Made by a program: the position numbers and the translations under genes
The notes under the pieces: model-generated
Seen by the model: the letters and a program-made list of their open reading frames with translations, nothing else
What the model was told of the DNA's origin: nothing
Databases searched by the model: none
Shown here: positions 1 to 11,094 of the stretch, in pieces
How positions within the stretch are numbered: position 1 is the stretch's first letter
Layout: every line of letters begins with the position of its first letter
Assembly (NCBI GenBank): GCA_043228905.1
Contig: JBHGNT010000010.1
Location: 14,694,001 to 14,758,000, forward strand
DNA from: Azolla caroliniana
Taxonomy: Eukaryota > Polypodiophyta
Direction of reading: 5' to 3'
Length of the DNA: 64,000 nt

Positions 1-239
1 ATGATTCTTTAGCTTTGCTATTTTTTTGTTGAGGCATGTACTAATGCATGAGTTGTCTACATGTTCCCACTCTTTGTTGGCATGATGTAAATTCATCAAA
101 GATACTCTCTAGAGCTATCAAATAGAAGACATCAAATCTTTTGGTCAATATATTTCTTCAAAAAACTTCACTCTTTACAAACATTAAGTGAACTCGTGTG
201 TGCTAAGAGTGATTTTCAATGAAGATGACATAATATCTA

Positions 240-1911
240 AATCCACTTAGTGTAATGGTGTGCGTATGCCCCCCCATATATCTAAATGGACGACGTCTAG
301 GAGTCCATTACTCACATTCCAATCCTTTGGAAATGAGTGTTAATTTTGCACACACCACTCACCCTATTTGCTTTGAAGCTCATGAGTCAACTCACAACTC
401 CTCGTCTTTGCATTGTGTTCTTAACTTTTGCAAGTTGATATGACTAATCTATTTGTGCCATATTTTGATGTCAAATGTGTTTCCCCCCATTGGCATGCAT
501 CACAAATTTTACCATGTTGCCTTCAAGTATGAACATCTACCCTCTCTTCTTCAACAAGTGACACTGGCCTTTCTCGATGAAGCATATGTGACTATTGAAT
601 TTAAGTTGCATGCCTTGCTCCACTACATTGTATGGTGGAAACAAGTTCTGTATAATAATGGGAAGATGCAAGTAGTTCTTGATGCACTTCCTTATTTTTG
701 TCATCATTGCTAAATGGGACATCTTGGATGTGGAAAATAGGGTGCTTGGTGTCATCACATGTGTCCACGTAGTTGGGTTGCTTGGGTCTTCACAAGTTGT
801 GAAACCATTTGTAGTTACTTGTCAGATTTCTTAGATGCACCCAAGTTGACAAACCATACATTATCTACCACACTAGTGTTTGTTGTTGTAGAGTTTGCTT
901 TATTGCTCATCACAAACATTCCTCCCACAATCTTGATGGTCAAAGTTGGTGCAGCAGTTAGTGAGTTGTTGGCCATTGGCAACATTACTCTTTTTCTTGC
1001 AACAGTTCGCATCAATATGATGAGTCTTGCCACAACACTAGCATTTTGTTTTGCTTTGTCAATTTGAGTTGTTTTTTGAAATTCTCCCTTTTATTTTTCT
1101 CGTCCACTCATGCTTTTGTTTTCATGTCGAGGTTTGGAATCCATGTTTTGTGAATATCATTCTCTACTGCTTAATCATTCTTCTTCCACAACTAACTTGT
1201 CGTTTGAATCTGAATAGAGCACTAGGCTTTTAAAGGTCATAATTTTCATGTGAACATGGTTTTCTTCAACTAACAATGTTGATTAGAAGTTAAAGAGAGA
1301 CGACAATGTTTCTCTAGAGACAATAGTGAGAAGTTATTGAGGCATATCTCCACCATCTATTTCTCACGGACTTGCACGTTGATGGAGGCAAGAGAATCAC
1401 ACAAACAATTGATTTTGAGAGTGTAGTTAAAGAACAATGACGATGTTTCTCTAGAGATGATACCAATTGTCAATGGAATGAGCTCTTATGAAGCATCTCG
1501 TCATCGACTTGGTCATTGACGGAGGCAAGAGAATCACATAAAGATTTGGTTTTGAGGGAATAATTTACATATTCCTTTTGTTGGATGTCAACCACAATAT
1601 CCTTGTCCTAAGTACATATTATATCTCCATAATGCAAATTTACTTTAGTTAAGCTTCCACTTGCAAGAGAGATATTGCATTTGTGTGTTCATCATCAATG
1701 GTGGTTTCATTTTATTTTCTTGCACATTTCTTCACAATGACGAACAACAATAGAACTTTTCCATGCATGAGCAATGTAGGCACACTACAATCGTAGTGAT
1801 CGACCACGTTGATGTGTATAAGACAGTCCTTCGACAAATTGATCACTTCAAGAATAACACACAAGAAACGAAGAGGCTACCTCAATGAATATCCTTCATG
1901 CTCTCATACCA
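240..1911 (-). pseudogene. Decayed Ty1/copia gag-protease region
   Basis: Minus-strand reading gives short, stop-interrupted blocks that match the copia polyprotein layout. Around 845-880 is a WFVNLGAS-like block, corresponding to the W-x-V-D-S-G-A-S protease active site with the aspartate-serine pair lost. Downstream in the element (about 560-650) is VEQGMQLKF...CFIEKG, the usual gag-pre-integrase stretch. At 1901-1911 the plus strand reads ctctcatacca, the reverse complement of a one-mismatch copy of the initiator-Met tRNA primer site, placing the 5' LTR to the right. No integrase or RT is visible to the left, so the element is either truncated or continues beyond the window. The assignment to copia is an inference from motif order; the internal boundaries are approximate. 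Confidence 0.5.
1295..1565. repeat. Diverged tandem duplication, about 138-bp period
   Basis: Two adjacent blocks share gacaatgtttctctagag / gacgatgtttctctagag and, further on, gatggaggcaagagaatcac / gacggaggcaagagaatcac. It lies within the decayed copia remnant, in what would be its gag or leader. Confidence 0.5.
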
Positions 1912-2460
1912 TGTTAGTGTATATGTATGCGTGGATGTACATTTAGTATGTACGAGATTTTTATCCAATGTTTCGTTGGTCTTTTATCTCTTTTGTACGC
2001 ACTAAAGTTCATGATTGTAAAAAGGGAAAAGTACCAGGATACCCCTAGAAGTTCGTCTATTTACCAGAATGCCCCTAGAAGTTCCAAATTTACCAAACTA
2101 CCCCAATGTCCCAAAAATTACACTTTATAAAGTAATTATACACTCAAATCTACAAGCCCTATTTACCAAAGATGGAAGAAATGGACCCGAACTAGCCTTA
2201 TTTACCAAAGATTTGAGTGTATAATTACTTTATAAAGTGTAATTTTTTGGACATAGGGGTAGTTTGGTAAATTTGGAACTTCCAGGGGCATTGTGGTAAA
2301 TAGACAAACTTCCGGGGGTATCCTGGTACTTTTCCCTTGTAAAAATCAATTGTCGAAGTCAATGAACTTATATAAAGCCCAAATTTGCAAAAACTAGAAA
2401 GGAGTCATACATATTTATATAAGCTTCGTTGTTATGACAATAGCTCCAACGAATCGAGTT
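1912..2460 (-). repeat. Probable 5' LTR of the decayed copia, interrupted by a MITE
   Basis: The sequence next to the primer site begins tgttagtg, a TG terminus expected for an LTR on the reverse strand. The MITE at 2024-2336 lies inside it. The outer end is not located because no partner LTR is in the window; the right coordinate is a guess. Confidence 0.3.
2024..2336. mobile_element. Foldback Mutator-type MITE with 9-bp TSD
   Basis: A 313-bp element made almost entirely of one long inverted repeat: the left arm (2024-~2155) is complementary to the right arm (~2205-2336), with a short central spacer. The termini are GGGAAAAGTACCAGGATACC and its complement. It is flanked by identical 9-bp direct repeats TTGTAAAAA at 2015-2023 and 2337-2345. 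A 9-bp target duplication with long terminal inverted repeats is the signature of Mutator-like non-autonomous elements. It has no coding capacity. Confidence 0.85.
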
Positions 2461-5440
2461 TCTAAGTTCGTCACATCAATGTTATATCGTTCACCTACTA
2501 CGAATAAAGCTAAAGTTAAAAACTTGTTCAATATGAACAAGTCGACGACAGTTCTGGATTATAAAGGTTGTCACTATTCTTTGTTTTGAATATTTAGAAA
2601 ACATCTATAGATCAGTCCAATGCATCACTATTAATTATTGAATCACAATATTTTGATGAAGGTATACATGCACACCCAAGTAAGGAAAATTATTGTCACA
2701 ATAGGTGTTTTAATGTACAAACATCATGTTTCTTTTTGAAGTAATGTTATTGCAACATGGTCAAACGTATTTAACTCGATGACAACTTTTCGTGACAAAT
2801 GATGATCAAGTGGTAATGAAAAGGAGAAATGTTTGGGCTTTAATGGATGCTTTAACAAGAGCATTCCGGTTGTATGAAAAGCTATTCTCATAAATTTGAA
2901 CTCGGGGGAAGCATATGCTTAACATCAACTCTAACCCACTTTAGACCATGCCTTCGGTTATCATCATATATAGCAACGCCTCAAAATTTTTATGGAAATC
3001 AATGCTTTCAAACCTGGACAAAATAACATTACCTTGGTGATTCGATTAACGACATTTCTTGTGACAAAACAAAAGGGGAAAAAGGCCATTTATATCATTT
3101 ATCCTCGAACAACGTATTTCATCTATTTGGGGGACTGTTTCAAATAAAACAACATGATTTTTCGGCATAATATATTTGATCACACATGTGATATTGTGTA
3201 AATGCATATCACCATAGAACTAGATGTTCACGGAAAGATCGTCTTCAATTACATGGAGTAAAAGCTAAGGGACTTCTTCGTAAGAGACAACCCTTTTAAT
3301 ACTTGATTGGGGAACTCACGGTCGAAATATAAAATGGGTTTAAATCAGGAAGGTTCTTTTGTGGCCACAAAATCTATTTTTAAGGACTTGTGGCCACCTT
3401 ACCTAAATTGTAAGGCTTATTAAAATGCATCTCATGGATGGTGAAGATATTATTCATGAGTTTCAAAGTAGGCCATGAATTTTATCCTTACTTTTTTGGA
3501 AAAAAATAAAAATAAAAATAAATTATCCTTACGATGTTGGGTACAAACTTGAAGAAAGTTTGAAAAAGTGCTCATACCAAGGGTTGTTCAAGGGTAATGA
3601 CCTCTTTTTACTAGGCAATCTTTTTCTTTTACGCCCGGAATGCTTTTGCTCAATGGCCGACAGCCAATTGGTGGCTTTCTCATTGATAACACCACCAATA
3701 CATTACATACGAGTGTAAAGTCTAAGATAAAATCTATTTGCTTCATTTGTTACAACTATCGGGAAAATGATGTTGTCACTTTGTGATTCTTGTGGTATTC
3801 TTTGAAACGATCCCCCCCCCCCTTCCTCTAGTGGTCACATATTACTATTTCCTTGACTTCTTTTTCTTTCTACTTTATTATCGATGTGCAAATTTTGAGT
3901 CCCAATAACCAATTGCTCAACCCCATGGACCTCGTGAGCCTTTCTCAAAAAACAATACATATCGAGTTCCCAATCTCCTAGTGGTCCAAGTGATGAATTG
4001 TGCTCCTTTCCATGCCTTAGGGATAGTCACTTTTGAATGGGATTGTAGCTGGTCAAAGACTGTGCTTGGGGTTTCACATCCTTTATTTCTTTTCTTTCTT
4101 GCTTTTCATCGATGGGAGACATGTGCAACGAAGTGGGTGAACATGTCCCTTTCTCCCACGGGCGCAATGAAATTGAGGAGTGGTTTATTCAATGTTCCGA
4201 TATTACGTGTCCATGAACTTTAGGGAGGTATGCCAACCATTCATAGTTGTGTTATTCCGAGTTTCAACATATATTATATATTATATTTATATAAGTGTGT
4301 AAGATAGAAATCCTTATAAGGCCTTTGTATTTAACTTTGATACCTTATTATTTGCTCCACCATCCGTATTCTAATATATTTTGCCAAAACAATGTCTATC
4401 CACTACAGTATGTCATGGAAACAAGATATGTCAAAGATAACATAAAGACTAAGAATATAAAAACGCATGGAAATGGAACCAAGATCCCATCAAAGAAAGA
4501 CAATACTCATCACTTTTCTTTTGCACAGAAACAAAGTAGATGGTGTTGTATGGACAATTGAAATCTAAGGATGCCTATTCCATTTCCATACATGAAAGCA
4601 ACATGTGGACACAGTCACACATACCATGTGTGACTTTGCACACAATATTCCAATTTATACCCCACCTCTTTCGATTTGTCACCATGTAGAGAATGTACGA
4701 AAACTCTATCCCTTGTATGAACTCATCCAAGTTTTATAGCATCCGACTTTTATAGGCTGCCAACCTAAGGATCTAGATCTATGTAATTTCGATGAGTAGA
4801 AAAAGGGTGTTCCTACATTTTTTTTGTTGAACAAAAATGCACAGGTGGCAAGGAGTGGAAATATTGCCCAAGTAAGTTACCCTTTGTAACCCATTAGTAT
4901 TGAAATGGTGCAGTACTCTAGTTCAAATGTAATATATTGAGTACAAGTTGTTTTAAGCAATGGGTTCTTTCTCTCGTGTACTCTTACAATAAAGAGCTAG
5001 CGTCAATATATGCGCAGAAAGTGCGGGCTTGAAGTAAAAAACACAATGCTTGCGTAGATGCACTTCTAAGCAAATCAATCAAACATATTGCAAGCAATGT
5101 TGTTTTGTGTACCTCTTACATTATTCCATCCATTTAGTAGATGTTTATTTGTCAAATAGCATGAATTTGATTGTGTTAATGGATCACTATATACCTTGGG
5201 TTCATTCATAAAGTGATGGTAATTGATGGATGGCAAGTTATGTCGAAATGTCCATGAGCACTTCCCAATGCATCACAAAATTCATTCACATGTGGATAAG
5301 ACAAATGTGGCAACCTAACCCATAATGGCCATGTGAACTTGACACCATTCTCACCTTCCTTTGTCATGGAACTACCTGCACTCTCCACTGAAAATGCTTG
5401 AACTTGAGCATCAAAAGATGAATGAGCAAAACAAACGATA
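2461..5440. other. AT-rich intergenic DNA, nothing recognised
   Basis: About 3 kb with only short ORFs on either strand, none with a recognisable domain or exon-like pattern. No LTR ends, inverted repeats or RNA genes were seen. It probably contains further decayed repeats. Confidence 0.5.
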
Positions 5441-5442
5441 AC

Positions 5443-5592
5443 CACAAACACATGTCACGAAAGCACAAACTTGAACCAAAGAATTATTACTAGCCTTGAT
5501 ACAATAGCCAAGGAAACTACAAACACGTGTCACGAAAGCTACAAACTTGAACGAAAGAATTACTACTAGCCTTGACACAACAACCAAGATAC
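5443..5592. repeat. Tandem duplication, about 74-bp period
   Basis: Two adjacent copies beginning acaaacacatgtcacgaaag and acaaacacgtgtcacgaaag, both continuing through an aaagaatta(t/c)tactagcctt block. They are diverged by a few substitutions. Confidence 0.6.
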
Positions 5593-5737
5593 TTCGCTAC
5601 TTGATGATGTGGTTTGAGAGGCATATGTTTTTGGATGATGTTGGCATGCCACAATATCATTGTTGTCTACAAGTTGAAAATCGGACAGGAAAGTCAAGCA
5701 AGCCCAAAATGTGTGCAATATAGCAAGTCCAAAGAGC

Positions 5738-5842
5738 TTCTTGGGGAAGAGGGGAGAGCACAAAATGTGAGTTCTTGGGGAAGAGGGGAGAGCACAAAAT
5801 GCGAGTTCTTGGGGAAGAGGAGAGAGCACAAAATGCGAGTTT
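5738..5842. repeat. 34-bp minisatellite, about three copies
   Basis: Units start with ttcttggggaagagg at 5738, 5772 and 5806, each followed by gagagcacaaaatg. The exact 34-bp spacing gives frame-shifting reading frames, so the overlapping ORFs are not credible proteins. Confidence 0.8.
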
Positions 5843-5974
5843 AGTGAAGTGTGAACAACAAAAGGAAGCTCGTCTCAATGAGTCACTGCATGGGCGGGCA
5901 GCCGTGCATCCCAGCCACCACCGGTGGTGGTGGTGGGACTGGAGCCTCTTACATGCAAATCGTGTTACTACAAA

Positions 5975-6110
5975 CATATAAAAACACACACATACATACA
6001 ATAGTACATACATACATACATACAATAGTACATACATACATACATACATACATACAATAGTACATACACACATACATACATACATACATACATAACATAC
6101 ATATATGTAT
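5975..6110. repeat. (CATA)n microsatellite
   Basis: Long run of cata/taca tetranucleotides, interrupted by three caatagta blocks. A related motif run occurs near 37825-37870. Confidence 0.9.
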
Positions 6111-6204
6111 ACATAGATGGATGGATTGGATGGAGGGGCGAATTCCGGTAAATGTCTAGCGTGGAGGAGATGATATGTATGTATGTATGTCACACAATGG
6201 GGAC

Positions 6205-6207
6205 GAA

Positions 6208-6239
<32 letters not shown>

Positions 6240-6301
6240 GGGGGTAGGTCTAGAGAGAGAGAGAGAGAGAGAGTATTGCGAGTTTCTAGAAAGGGCGATT
6301 C

Positions 6302-6335
<34 letters not shown>
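6205..6335. repeat. (GA)n microsatellites
   Basis: Three successive GA runs interrupted by gacaga units and a tctagaaag spacer. They lie upstream of the U-box gene. Confidence 0.9.
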
Positions 6336-6800
6336 ATTGCATTGAATTTAGAGAGCGCGAGTCGACGGTGGTTGGGCCGGTTTAGGGGTTTATTTAGCTT
6401 CTCGGTTTGTTTATTTTAATTTTTTAGGGTTGCTTTTTTTTTAGCTGCTGCTGCTGCTTCTTCTTCTTTCTTTTCATTTTTTTTGTTTAGGGTTCCTTTT
6501 TAAGGAAAAGCGAAGAAGAAAAAAAAAACAGAAGGAAAAGAAGAGAAGAGAAAGGGCGGGTCGCGGTCATTGCCACGCGTGGGGGGAGGGGGGGGGGGTC
6601 TCCGGTCAAAAGTGGATATTTGACCAGGAAAGGGTCGGTTTTGTCGTGACGCGCCCAACACAGCTCAGCTGACGTGGCAAGCCACGTAGGCTCGCGGCCC
6701 TGGCGGTCTTCGGTCGTCGCCTGCCTTTTTCTTTTTTTTTCTCTCGTTTTGGAACCGCGCCTGCTTCCACCCACCCTCTCTCGTGAATAAATAATAAAAA

Positions 6801-6881
6801 TATAAATAAATAAATAAATAAAACAGAAAAACAAATATATCTATATGTATATATTTTTTCTCCCTCTCCTTTTTATCGATA

Positions 6882-6915
<34 letters not shown>

Positions 6916-7430
6916 TCTTTCTCTCTCTCTCTCTCTTCTCTCTGTACTGTTCGTCTTCTTCTTGTTCTGTTCCTTCTTCTTCTTTCCTCTGTTTTTGTTC
7001 AAAATGGCTCCCCTCCTTCTGTTCAAGAAGGTCTCCATAGCTTCCTTATCATAATACATACACACAGTCCCTCTCATCTCCACAAGCTCTGACTTCTCTT
7101 CCTTTCTTCTTATTCTTCTCTTTTGACCTATCCTTGCTTAATACTATCTATCTGCAATCAATCACTCCCATCTCGCCATAGCCAAAGAGCTTTTGATCAT
7201 CCCATCTGATCTCTCTCTCTCTCTCTCTCTCTCGTATTTCTCTTCAAACCTTCCGATCATATCCCCCCCTAATCATTCACCTGAAGCACCGCCATAGCCA
7301 ATTCCATCATCGTCTCCAACATCACCACCATCAGCATTGCGGCCATAGCCACGACCTCAAAGCTCCACATCTACAACCAGACCTTCCTTTATTTTTTATC
7401 TTGCTCTTTCTGTTTCTCAAGGTTCAGAGA
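6801..7430 (+). promoter_or_regulatory. Putative TATA box and CT-rich leader of the U-box gene
   Basis: A tataaata sequence at 6801-6808 sits in an A/T-rich stretch and is followed by pyrimidine tracts at about 6881-6945 and 7209-7234, the Y-patch type of sequence common near plant transcription starts. If this is the promoter, the 5' leader is close to 600 nt. No transcript evidence is available, and the TATA assignment rests on position only. Confidence 0.3.
7004..7054 (+). CDS. Upstream ORF (16 codons) in the leader of the U-box gene
   Basis: A short ORF, MAPLLLFKKVSIASLS, opens with the context aaaATGGct, which fits the plant consensus (A at -3, G at +4) better than the main start does. 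It ends with TAA about 375 nt before the U-box ATG. If the leader begins upstream, scanning ribosomes should meet it first, so it could dampen translation of the ligase. It matches no uORF family that I recognise, and its presence in the mRNA is inferred. Confidence 0.3.
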   Translation: MAPLLLFKKVSIASLS

Positions 7431-9059
7431 ATGCCCGCTCCTCGACCCCTCTCCCCACTAAACCTAAACATCCAAATCCCTCTCCATTTCCGATGCCCTA
7501 TTTCTCTGGAGCTCATGAAAGACCCCGTCATTCTCTGCACGGGTCAGACCTACGACCGATCAAGCATCGAGAAATGGGTCGCCAGCGGCAACACCACCTG
7601 CCCCGTGACTATGCAGAAGCTCGACGATTTCATTACCTTCATCCCTAACCACACCCTGCGCCGTCTCATTCAAGAATGGTGCGTCGCAAATCGATCAAGA
7701 GGAGTCGAGAGAATCCCTACCCCGAAGCAACCTGCAGATCTGAACACCATCCGAGCTTTCATGGCGGAGCTTGCCCCCACTTGTGGTAACGGTGATGATG
7801 AGAGCGAGGTTGGGAGGAGGATCTCTGCATTGCGGAGCTTAAGGAACCTCGCTAAAGAAGGCGAGAAAAACCGAGCTTTGATGGTGGAAGCTGGTGTGGT
7901 ACCGGCAGTTCTCGCTGCAGTGTTTGATGACATCAAAGAAGAAGAAGAAGAAGAAACAGGAGAAATAAATACAGAAGAAGAAGAAGAAGAAGAAGAAGAA
8001 GATACGGAAGGAGATACAGAAGAAGAAACCGAAACAGAAACAGAAACCGAAACCGAAACAGAAGGAAGCTGCAGCAGCAGCGATGGAGATGGAGATCTTG
8101 ACAGTATACTGTATAAACTAGATCTGAAAAAGATTAACAAGAAGAAGAAGAAGAAGAAGGGAGGGAGATCAGCGAAGACGACGCCGCCTATGATTTGTGG
8201 ATCTGTGGCGGAAGAAGCCTTAGCTACCATCGTTACGCTGCCGATTCGAGACACAGAAAGGTGTGATGCCGCGAGGCCGAGGCGGCTGCGATTCCTGTCA
8301 GAAGTCCTGAGGAGGGGCAGGAGCATGGAGGCGAGGGTGAACGCGGCGTCACTGATCGAGATGATGAGCGACTCGAGGGAGCATCAGGAGATGCGGGTGA
8401 AGCTGGCGATGACAGAGGGAGTGATGGAAGGTCTGGTGGAGCTTCTGCGGCAAGGGGCCACGGGGGGAGATCCAGGGAACAACAACAACAGTGAAGAGGC
8501 GATGGCGATGAAGAAGACGACGAAGGCGAAGGCGAAATCGGCGAAGGCGGCTATGGCGTCGACCTCGTCGTCGAGGTGTGTGAAGGTCGCCATTAAAGCT
8601 CTGTTCTCGCTGTGTCTGAGGAGGCAAGGGAAGGAGAGGGCGGTGGAGGCGGGGGCGCCGGAGGCTTTGATCGAGAGGCTGCCGGAGACTGTGGCGGATC
8701 GGGGGGATGCAGAGAGGGCTCTGGGGGCGATCGAGCTCCTGTGCACCACAGAGGGGGGAGTTATGGCGGTGGCCGGCCACGCCATGTCTGTGCAGGTCCT
8801 GGTCCGCCTCATCCTCAAGGTCTCCGGCAGGGCCACTGAATTCGCCACCGGATCCTTACTCGCCATCTGCAGCTTCTCTGAGAGATTGCAGAGAGAAGCT
8901 GTGCGCGCAGGCATCGTCAAGGAGCTCCTCCTGTTGATGCAGAGCGATTGTACCCACCGCGCCAAGACCAAAGCCATGAACCTGCTCAAGCTCCTCCGTG
9001 GCTCCTATGATCAATCCGTCATGCCTGAATATGGACGCACTGATGTTGTTCCTTTCTGA
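7431..9059 (+). CDS. U-box E3 ubiquitin-protein ligase, PUB25/26-like, intronless
   Basis: A 542-residue E3 ligase that should transfer ubiquitin from an E2 to target proteins in the cytosol. Residues about 17-88 form a U-box: IPLHFRCPISLELMKDPV, then CTGQTYDR, a W at 49, CPVT and IPNHTLRRLI. The following GVERIPTPKQPAD stretch is typical of the plant PUB25/26 group, which in Arabidopsis has been linked to cold and immune signalling. The rest is an alpha-helical ARM-type region. ATG 7431 is chosen because it is the first ATG in frame and begins close to the conserved domain. Unlike Arabidopsis PUB25/26 (a little over 420 aa), this protein carries an acidic E/D/T-rich insert at about residues 166-223 encoded by GAA and GAAACC repeats, followed by a poly-lysine run. 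The coding sequence is markedly GC-rich against its AT-rich surroundings. Family assignment is firm; the subgroup is inferred. Confidence 0.93.
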   Translation: MPAPRPLSPLNLNIQIPLHFRCPISLELMKDPVILCTGQTYDRSSIEKWVASGNTTCPVTMQKLDDFITFIPNHTLRRLIQEWCVANRSRGVERIPTPKQPADLNTIRAFMAELAPTCGNGDDESEVGRRISALRSLRNLAKEGEKNRALMVEAGVVPAVLAAVFDDIKEEEEEETGEINTEEEEEEEEEDTEGDTEEETETETETETETEGSCSSSDGDGDLDSILYKLDLKKINKKKKKKKGGRSAKTTPPMICGSVAEEALATIVTLPIRDTERCDAARPRRLRFLSEVLRRGRSMEARVNAASLIEMMSDSREHQEMRVKLAMTEGVMEGLVELLRQGATGGDPGNNNNSEEAMAMKKTTKAKAKSAKAAMASTSSSRCVKVAIKALFSLCLRRQGKERAVEAGAPEALIERLPETVADRGDAERALGAIELLCTTEGGVMAVAGHAMSVQVLVRLILKVSGRATEFATGSLLAICSFSERLQREAVRAGIVKELLLLMQSDCTHRAKTKAMNLLKLLRGSYDQSVMPEYGRTDVVPF

Positions 9060-10510
9060 TTTCTCCCTCCCCCTCCCCCTCCCTTACCTTACCTTACCTT
9101 CTCTTCCTCTCTCCCTTTTTAATTCATCAGGACCAAAAAAAAAACGAAGAAGCTTTCGTTGCCATCGCCATCGCCATCGCCATACATTCCTCCTGTTTTC
9201 TTCAGGAAGGAAAATATGCTTTTGCTTCACCACGAAAGCTCCTCCACTTGCCAAATGATTCCTTTGGATTGCGAGACTTTGAATTAGGCGATTCATATGT
9301 TGTCCATAGCTTAGGTGGATCTTTTTCCTCCCTCTTCTTATCCACCAGAGGCATTGACACTGCAATTGTCGGTCTGGTCTGGTCTGGTCTGTCGACATAG
9401 CCATAGCTTCGTATGCAGCAGAGAAATGGCGAGAGCACAGCAGTACAAGTCCTGCATCTTCAATAATGTCGGAAGCGTCCTTCACAGAAAGGCCAGATCC
9501 TGCTGCTTCTTTTGCTGTACTGCAGAAAATAGCCAAAATCAGATCGTTACAGCTGGATCTCTGAGTTCTTCTGCGCAGGGAATATGGCGTCACAATTAGC
9601 ACAGGTTCCATCTAATTTCTCTTCTTGTTCTTCATCAGAAATAACTTCAATGGCCATAGCTTCCATGGCATGTTCTACACCGTTACTAGTGACCACAACC
9701 CTGCCTTTTAACATCAGAAGCTTCAATGGCCATCGCCATAAGTTGTTGCTTCTTCTTTATCCTGTGCACTGGAAATATAGACATAGCTTCCGCTCTTCTA
9801 TCGCCATAAAATCATTGGCCCTAAACCTCTGGAGAGATCGTAACTATAAACAGACAAAAAAGAGTAAAAGATGTAAATCTGAACCAAAGATCAATCTTTA
9901 CCAGAAAGATCGGAGAATTCTCCCCCTAGCCAAGAGCAGTTACAGTGACATCCTATCTATATAGTCTTTTCGCCATAGCCATCTCTGCAGACTTCTATCT
10001 GTGCATCCAGAACTGATCAGAATCCGGTTCTATGTTGGCCATGTCCATCGCTGCTAACCTCTACATTCTATCCCTGCGATTTGAAAGAAAACCTAATTTC
10101 TTCCTGTGTAATGTCGTCTTCTTCCTCATCATTCCCTTTGCTTTGTACTTTCCCGTGTATATACATATGTTCAAAAATCTGTTTCATCAACAAAAAGGCC
10201 CTAATTTTGTTTCGTTCCTTCGGAAGAAACCCTGATTGTTATTTACTTTTTGTTCTATCAGTCCATCAGAATGTTATGTTTTTCCTTACACGCAGGAAAA
10301 CGGAACCCTAATTGTTAGGTTTCGTGTCTATTCAAGTAAGATTACAACGCCCCGCAAGTCTGTTTTCCTTCCTACGTGCAATCAAGGAGACGGAACCCTA
10401 ATTCTGTGTAATATTAGCCCTAATTGCATTCGGCAGGGGATACGAAAACAAAACCCTAAATCGATGTCTGCTTCTGCTTCTCCTCCTCCTTCCATTTGCT
10501 CGTGTTATTC
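9060..10510 (+). other. 3' flank of the U-box gene with recurring GCCATAGC and CCCTAA motifs
   Basis: There is no convincing gene. The segment includes the presumptive 3' UTR, a four-unit gtctg repeat near 9370, many GCCATAGC/GCCATCGCC motifs between 9160 and 10045, and six CCCTAA- or CCCTGA-type words between 10197 and 10460. ORFs of up to 126 codons are present but have no domain and no codon pattern like a real gene. Confidence 0.5.
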
Positions 10511-11090
10511 ATGAACGGATTGAAGAAGAGGAAGAGTCTATTTTTCTGTTTCTTTTCTTAAGGTCCAAGGTTCAAATCCTAATGGGAAACCTGTGCATTC
10601 ATCTTCCTTTTTCAGTGTTAATTAATTGTATTGTAAGTGTTGCTTAAACATTAGGTTCCAAGGGAAATTGGACCTAATGTTTGTCACTTGGATGAATTTG
10701 TGTCTCGCGTGGACGAGTTGTGCAATTTGGCCTGTAGTGGTGAACAAATGGCTGAATCCACTCGGCCAATTCATGCATTCAGGCATTACACGTATGTTTG
10801 TTCAATCGCATGAGATAAAGCCATGCTCGAGTAATCCCCACTCTTCTTTTATGATTCTCAAGCACCCCAGAAGAAGTTTGTTGATTTGGTATAAATAAAG
10901 GTTTGGGGTTCGATCACTCTTTTGAGACTTGGTCGATCACATGTGTTCGAGAGAGTATCGAACACTCGACTCCATGAATGTGGGGCTACTTGGTTAGCAG
11001 TGATGTTGAATGACAGAAGGTTTGAATTTTGAGTCATGATAGAGTGAGTCCTTCCAACATTTTCTAACATACTCCCATCAACATGAATGT
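10511..11090. other. Intergenic DNA with a weak tRNA-like sequence
   Basis: Nothing coding. At 10989-11033 an A-box-like cttggttagcag is followed by a B-box-like aggtttgaattttgag, suggesting a fossil tRNA-derived SINE. This is weak support. Confidence 0.3.
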
Positions 11091-11094
11091 TGGA

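Noticed and set aside
759-1067. 102-codon plus-strand hydrophobic ORF resembling a membrane protein
   Set aside because: It is the complement of the decayed copia protease region; the minus strand explains the sequence better.
5206-5451. 81-codon minus-strand ORF starting with a signal-peptide-like sequence
   Set aside because: Ends in low-complexity sequence, overlaps a tandem duplication and has no domain.
5657-6337. 226-codon minus-strand ORF with Ser/Leu, Tyr/Val/Cys/Met runs
   Set aside because: It is the translation of GA, CATA and 34-bp repeats; no domain or non-repetitive core.
7670-8326. 218-codon minus-strand ORF opposite the U-box gene
   Set aside because: Antisense shadow of the GC-rich U-box coding sequence and its GAA repeat.
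9584-9964. 126-codon plus-strand ORF downstream of the U-box gene
   Set aside because: No domain, frame runs through GCCATAGC words, no intron-exon signals; likely chance.
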